DNA of 10,076 nucleotides from Burkholderiales bacterium (GTDB lineage: Bacteria; Actinomycetota; Thermoleophilia; Gaiellales; Gaiellaceae), in the NCBI GenBank assembly GCA_025935595.1, contig JAICUZ010000078.1, positions 1 to 10,076 on the forward strand, read 5' to 3'. How positions within the stretch are numbered: position 1 is the first letter of the stretch; each line of letters starts with the position of its first letter. The position numbers were made by a program, and so were the translations under genes. Positions 6,453 through 10,076 of this stretch are shown one piece after another. The notes under the pieces are model-generated. The model was not told the DNA's origin. It worked only from the letters and a program-made list of their open reading frames with translations, and searched no databases.

Positions 6453-7579
6453 GTACTGAGCGTAGGCTCGACGGAGCTCAGCAAAGAGCGGAGGCACCGG
6501 CTTCGCCGGCGCCGGAGCGGACCGACGTCGGTCTCCAGATCGAGCACGTCTCGAAGGACCTCGGCGGACGGACGATCGTCGACGACATGCAGCTCGAGGT
6601 GAAGGCGGGCGAGCTCACGTGCCTGCTCGGCCCGTCGGGGTGTGGCAAGACGACGACGCTGCGCATGATCGGAGGCTTTCTGATCCCGGACCGAGGCCGC
6701 GTCCTGATCGGCGGCAACGACGTGACGAAGATGTCGCCGGACAAGCGGCCGACGGCGATGGTCTTCCAGAACTACGCCCTCTGGCCGCACATGACGGTGT
6801 TCAAGAACGTCGCGTTCGGGCTGCGGCTTCGGAAGCTGCCTCGGCAGGAGGTGAGCGATCGCGTGGCGCAGGTGCTCGAGCTCGTCGGGCTGACGCATCA
6901 CGTCCACAGCTACCCCGCGCGCATCTCGGGTGGCGAGCAGCAGCGCGTCGCCCTCGCCCGCGCGCTCGTGCTGGAACCGAAGGTGTTGCTCCTCGACGAG
7001 CCGCTCTCCAATCTCGACGCGAAGCTGCGCGTTCGGGTGCGCGAGGACATCAGAGAGATCCAGCAGCGCATCGGGATCACCACCGTGTTCGTGACGCACG
7101 ACCAGGACGAAGCGCTGTCGATCTCCGATCGCATCGCCGTCATGTCCGGAGGCAACGTCGAGCAGTACGCGGATGCGCGCAGCCTCTACCGCGAGCCCGA
7201 GACCACGTTCGTCGCGAGCTTCGTCGGCGCCATGAACAGCTACGAGGCGACCGTCGTCCCGGGAGGCCTCGAGCTGCCGGGCAAGCTCGTGGTGCCGTGC
7301 GACGATCTCTCGGCGACCGGCGACGGGACGTTCGAGGCGGGTGTCCGCCCGGAGGACGTGCATGTCTCGCTCAACGGGGACGGCGCGCCTGCCGACGTGG
7401 TGCGCGAGGTTCCGCGCGGCCACTACAAGGAGATCGTTCTCAACGCAGGACCGAACGAGGTGCGTGCGTTCGTCAGCGCCGACCTCCCTCCCGCCGAGCA
7501 CGTCCGGATCTCCTTCACGCGGGCCTTGCTCTATCGCGACGGCGTTCTGCAGCGGTCGTCCGCGCCGGTCTCGGTGTAG
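6449..7579 (+). CDS. ABC transporter ATP-binding protein with C-terminal TOBE-like domain
   Basis: The 376-residue ATPase energises the importer at the cytoplasmic membrane face. All nucleotide-binding motifs are intact: Walker A GPSGCGKTT (61-69), Q-loop Gln107 in VFQNYALWPHM, signature ISGGEQQR (159-166), Walker B VLLLDEP (179-185) with the D-loop SNLD, and H-loop His217 in VFVTHDQ. The region after about residue 240 (TTFVASFVGAMNSYEATVV, then VRPEDVHVS) is a TOBE-type regulatory domain as in PotA/UgpC/MalK. The length matches that class. An N-terminal stretch of roughly 27 residues, rich in Ala, Pro, Glu and Arg, precedes the first ABC strand and is longer than usual. The ATG start overlaps the permease stop by four bases, supporting it. 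The signature deviates slightly from LSGGQQQR (Ile and Glu), which is common. Confidence 0.94.
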   Translation: MSTERRLDGAQQRAEAPASPAPERTDVGLQIEHVSKDLGGRTIVDDMQLEVKAGELTCLLGPSGCGKTTTLRMIGGFLIPDRGRVLIGGNDVTKMSPDKRPTAMVFQNYALWPHMTVFKNVAFGLRLRKLPRQEVSDRVAQVLELVGLTHHVHSYPARISGGEQQRVALARALVLEPKVLLLDEPLSNLDAKLRVRVREDIREIQQRIGITTVFVTHDQDEALSISDRIAVMSGGNVEQYADARSLYREPETTFVASFVGAMNSYEATVVPGGLELPGKLVVPCDDLSATGDGTFEAGVRPEDVHVSLNGDGAPADVVREVPRGHYKEIVLNAGPNEVRAFVSADLPPAEHVRISFTRALLYRDGVLQRSSAPVSV

Positions 7580-8247
7580 TGCCGCTGGCGCTCGCGCACA
7601 GGGGAGACTGGAGCAAGGCGCCGGAGAACACCGTGGCCGCGTTCCAGGCGGCCGAGCGGGCGGGTGCCGACATGATCGAGCTGGACATCAGGCGGACCGC
7701 GGACGGCGGGGTGGCGGTCGTGCACGATCCCACGCTCGAGCGCGTGTGGGGATCGCCGCTCGCCGTGGCCGACGCGACGCTGGCCGAGCTCTCGGCGCTC
7801 GGGATCGCAACGCTCGGGGAGGCGCTCGCATGCGTCGAGGCGCCCGTGATGGTCGACTTCACGGTCGCCGACGTCGTCGAACCGGCGCTTGCCGTGATCC
7901 GGGAGGCAGACGCGCTCGACCGGGTCCTCTTCTCCGGCGGCAATGTGGAAGGCCATCGTCGGATCCGCGAGCTTGCGCCCACCGCCCGGATCGCGCTCAC
8001 GTGGACCGAGCGCGAGTTGCCTCCGCCGTCCCTGCTCGAGTCGCTCGGCGTCGAGTACTTCAACCCACCGTGGGAGCACGTCGACGCACAGCGCGTCGAA
8101 GCGATGCACGACCGCGGCTACAACGTCTCGACCTGGACGGTCGACGACCCGCACGAGATGAGGCGTGTCGTCGAGTGCGGTGTCGACGCGATCGTCACGA
8201 ACCGGGTGCGCGACCTCGTCGCCCTGCTTCTGGAGGCGCGGTGCTGA
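7579..8247 (+). CDS. Glycerophosphodiester phosphodiesterase family protein (GDPD)
   Basis: The 222-residue protein is a compact bacterial GDPD, predicted cytosolic since no signal peptide is visible. Family members hydrolyse glycerophosphodiesters, usually to glycerol-3-phosphate and an alcohol. The active-site series is clear: HRGD (7-10), PENT (15-18), then GADMIELDIRRTADGGVAVVHDPTL with Glu34, Asp36 and His49. The C-terminal barrel end has VSTWTVDD and GVDAIVTNRV. One oddity: the strand that normally reads IEIK, whose Glu is the third metal ligand, reads VDFT (92-95), so Asp93 would stand in for Glu. The start is GTG 7579, sharing one base with the ATPase stop. A phosphodiesterase at the end of importer genes recalls the ugp logic of importing a glycerophosphodiester and hydrolysing it inside. 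The head group is not shown by the sequence. Confidence 0.9.
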   Translation: MPLALAHRGDWSKAPENTVAAFQAAERAGADMIELDIRRTADGGVAVVHDPTLERVWGSPLAVADATLAELSALGIATLGEALACVEAPVMVDFTVADVVEPALAVIREADALDRVLFSGGNVEGHRRIRELAPTARIALTWTERELPPPSLLESLGVEYFNPPWEHVDAQRVEAMHDRGYNVSTWTVDDPHEMRRVVECGVDAIVTNRVRDLVALLLEARC

Positions 8248-9020
8248 CCGACGCCGAGCTCGATGCGTGCGTCGCGCTCATGGACGACGTCGCGGCGCGC
8301 GCGATGGAGCGGATCGTCGGCGAGCGGCCGCGCGCCGACCAGGTGGCGACGAAGAAGACGGCGGCCGACTGGGTGACCGAGACCGACCTCGCGGTCGAGC
8401 GGCTCGTGCGGGAAGCGATCGCGGCGCGGTTTCCCGATCACCGGATCGAAGGGGAGGAGTACGGGATCTCCGGAGACGACGACGCACGGGCCACGTGGCT
8501 GATCGACCCGGTCGACGGCACGACGAACTACGTCCACGGGCTGCCCGTGTCCTCCTTCAGCATCTGCGTGGCAGACGACGCCGGCGCCGCGGCCGGGCTC
8601 GTCGCCGATCCGTACCGCCGTGACGTGCTGTCGGCGGGGCGCGGGCGCGGTGCGCGTCGGAACGACGGGCCGACACACGTGTCGGAGGCCCGCTCGCTGA
8701 TGGGCGGCATCGTGCTCACGGAGTACTCCGCGCAGTCGATCTGGCATGGGATGTTCGACGCCATGCAGGCGCTCGCCGACGCCGGCTGCGTCACACGCAT
8801 CATGGGCTCGAACGCGTTCTCGATCTCCGCGGTCGCCGCCGGCCGGTGCGTTGCGGCCACGATCGGCGGCTTCAACCCGGGCGACTGCCTCGCGGGTGCG
8901 CTGATCGCCGCCGAGGCGGGCGCGGTGCTGCCGTGGGGCGTCCCGGAGGAAGGCGCGCCGTTTCTCTGCGCAGCGCCGGGCGTCGTGGACGAGCTGCTGT
9001 CGGTCTGGCCGGCGACATGA
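8241..9020 (+). CDS. Inositol-monophosphatase-family sugar/polyol phosphatase
   Basis: The 259-residue protein belongs to the Mg2+-dependent, Li+-sensitive IMPase superfamily. Metal-site motifs are present: Glu70 in IEGEEYG, the hallmark DPVDGTTN (89-96) followed by YVHGLPVSSFSICVA, GSNAFSISAVAAGR, and Asp215 in NPGDCLAGALIAAEAGAVL. In the last motif the usual Trp-Asp is Gly-Asp, so the substrate-side residue differs from classical myo-inositol monophosphatase while the metal-binding Asp is kept. Possible substrates include inositol phosphates, histidinol phosphate or other sugar/polyol phosphates. GTG 8241 is supported by GGAGG at 8232-8236. It overlaps the GDPD gene by seven bases, implying coupled synthesis and consecutive reactions: diester cleavage, then dephosphorylation. 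The next gene overlaps by four bases. Confidence 0.9.
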   Translation: MLTDAELDACVALMDDVAARAMERIVGERPRADQVATKKTAADWVTETDLAVERLVREAIAARFPDHRIEGEEYGISGDDDARATWLIDPVDGTTNYVHGLPVSSFSICVADDAGAAAGLVADPYRRDVLSAGRGRGARRNDGPTHVSEARSLMGGIVLTEYSAQSIWHGMFDAMQALADAGCVTRIMGSNAFSISAVAAGRCVAATIGGFNPGDCLAGALIAAEAGAVLPWGVPEEGAPFLCAAPGVVDELLSVWPAT

Positions 9021-10018
9021 GCGTCGAGCAGAGGCGACCGACGCTGATCGACGTGGCGCGGCTGGCGCAGGTCGCGCCGTCGACCGCGTCCCGGGCGCTC
9101 AAGGAGAGCCCACGGATCAGCGAGGCCACGCGGCTTCGCGTCGCGGCCGCCGCGCGTGGGCTCGGCTATCAGCCGAACCGCGTCGCCCAGTCGCTGCGCG
9201 CGAAAACGGCGCCGTTCGTCGGCATCGTCGTCCCGGATATCGGCGTCACGTTCTACAGCCGGTTTGTCAAAGGGGCGCAGGAGGTGCTCCAAGCGTCGGG
9301 ATACCAGGCGCTCGTGATGAACACCGAGCGGGAGGCCGGCCACGAGGAGGTGGCGCTGCGCACGCTCGAGGGCCATCAGGTGACCGGGATCCTCCTCGCG
9401 ACCTCGCGGCCGAAGTCCGCCGAGCCGCACATCCCGACCGTCTACTTCGACAGCCTCGCGGACGGGCGCGGCCTGGCGCAGATCGCGCTTGCCAACGACC
9501 AGGGAATGGAGCTCCTCGTCGGCCATCTCGCAGGTCACGGGCACGAGCGGATCGCCTACCTCGGCGGCCCGCCGATCTTCACGTCGGGGCAGGAGCGGCT
9601 GGCGGGCTTTCGCGCCGCCGCGGAGCGGCACGGCGTCCGCCGTCATGCCGCGTACGTCGAGATCGCCGACTCGTCGTGGTCGTCGGACAGCGCGGCCGCG
9701 GCGATGGCGCGGCTGCTCGCGCTCGCCGAGACGCCGACCGCGGTCGTCGCGTCCGCCGACACGCTCGCGATGGGTGCGATCGCCGCGTGCCGGGCGGCCG
9801 GCCGTCGGGTCCCCGAGGACATCGCGCTCGTTGCTTTCGACGATCCTGTCTTCGGTCCGCTGGTCGACCCGCCGGTGACTGCGCTGCGACGCGGCGACTA
9901 CGAGCTCGGCCGGGAGGCAGCGCAGCTGCTCCTCGACGGGTTGAACGGCGAGATCATGACACCGGCCGTCCGCCTGCCGGTGGAGCTCGTCGTGCGCCGC
10001 TCATGCGGCTGTCCATGA
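9017..10018 (+). CDS. LacI-family transcriptional repressor, probable regulator of this operon
   Basis: The 333-residue protein has the full LacI/GalR layout. The N-terminal helix-turn-helix is TLIDVARLAQVAPSTASRAL (9-28), with recognition residues PS where LacI has YQ. GYQPNRVAQSLRAKTA (50-65) is the hinge helix whose Leu60 is expected to wedge into a central CpG. The periplasmic-binding-protein-like effector domain runs from VGIVVPDI (68 onward) through ERIAYLGG, SADTLAMGAIAACRAAGRRVPEDIALVAFDDP and the C-terminal SCGCP. The effector is probably the imported compound or a metabolite of it. The AACGTT palindromes at 2291-2306 and 2357-2372 match the family's usual operator form, so autoregulation is likely though unproven. 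The start overlaps the phosphatase stop (ATGA), and the stop overlaps the next start in the same way. Confidence 0.93.
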   Translation: MSVEQRRPTLIDVARLAQVAPSTASRALKESPRISEATRLRVAAAARGLGYQPNRVAQSLRAKTAPFVGIVVPDIGVTFYSRFVKGAQEVLQASGYQALVMNTEREAGHEEVALRTLEGHQVTGILLATSRPKSAEPHIPTVYFDSLADGRGLAQIALANDQGMELLVGHLAGHGHERIAYLGGPPIFTSGQERLAGFRAAAERHGVRRHAAYVEIADSSWSSDSAAAAMARLLALAETPTAVVASADTLAMGAIAACRAAGRRVPEDIALVAFDDPVFGPLVDPPVTALRRGDYELGREAAQLLLDGLNGEIMTPAVRLPVELVVRRSCGCP

Positions 10019-10076
10019 ACGTTCTCTTCGTTCTGGTCGACAGCTTGAACCGCAGCGATGTGCCGGCTTACGGGGG
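10015..10076 (+). CDS. N-terminus of a sulfatase/alkaline-phosphatase-superfamily enzyme, cut by window edge
   Basis: ATG at 10015 overlaps the LacI-family stop by four bases, and 20 codons remain in the window. The peptide starts MNVLFVLVDSLNRSDVPAYG, the standard opening of sulfatases and related phosphodiesterases/phosphonate monoester hydrolases. It has a hydrophobic beta strand, the first metal-binding Asp (residue 9), then a short helix ending in a xYG turn. The catalytic Cys/Ser (or Thr) motif lies beyond the window, so sulfatase cannot be told from phosphodiesterase. No signal peptide is seen at the extreme N-terminus, suggesting a cytosolic enzyme. Its coupling to the operon implies it processes the same imported substrate. 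Confidence 0.6.
   Translation, partial: MNVLFVLVDSLNRSDVPAYG

Noticed and set aside
10017..10024. GAACGTTC palindrome resembling a third LacI-type half core
   Set aside because: Only the central eight bases are palindromic, the flanks do not match O1/O2, and it lies within the first codons of the next gene; a chance match is likely.

Overview
The window is GC-rich DNA with tightly packed, mostly same-strand genes, frequent GTG starts and 1-4 base (or slightly longer) overlaps between neighbours. This suits a high-GC bacterium, most likely an actinobacterium. A deep-branching lineage such as Thermoleophilia is possible, but nothing seen fixes the taxon.

Layout: (1) positions 1-735, minus strand: a GNAT-type acetyltransferase, cut by the left window edge at its C-terminus. 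(2) 736-775: a 40-base divergent gap. (3) 776-2281, plus: a CoA-acylating (methyl)malonate-semialdehyde dehydrogenase (MmsA/IolA family). (4) 2282-2376: a regulatory gap holding two LacI-type palindromes, a perfect hairpin and a consensus -35 hexamer. (5) 2377 to the right edge: a probable single operon of a Gfo/Idh/MocA oxidoreductase, a complete ABC importer (secreted binding protein, two permeases, ATPase), a glycerophosphodiester phosphodiesterase (GDPD), an inositol-monophosphatase-family phosphatase, a LacI-family repressor, and the first codons of a sulfatase/alkaline-phosphatase-superfamily enzyme cut by the right edge.

How the genes may work together (inference): the importer would take up a phosphodiester-linked polyol or sugar. 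GDPD would split it, the IMPase-family enzyme would remove phosphate from the polyol/sugar phosphate, and the Gfo/Idh/MocA enzyme would oxidise the freed polyol or sugar. MmsA/IolA could finish a myo-inositol route by turning malonate semialdehyde into acetyl-CoA. Glycerophosphoinositol is the substrate that best unites GDPD, IMPase, an Idh-family dehydrogenase and IolA, but no single gene proves it. The LacI-family regulator, encoded inside the operon, probably binds the two palindromes before the first operon gene, so the cluster would be substrate-induced and autoregulated.

No RNA genes, insertion sequences, CRISPR arrays or prophage genes were seen. Most other long open frames, including a roughly 600-codon minus-strand frame opposite mmsA, are shadows of these genes.
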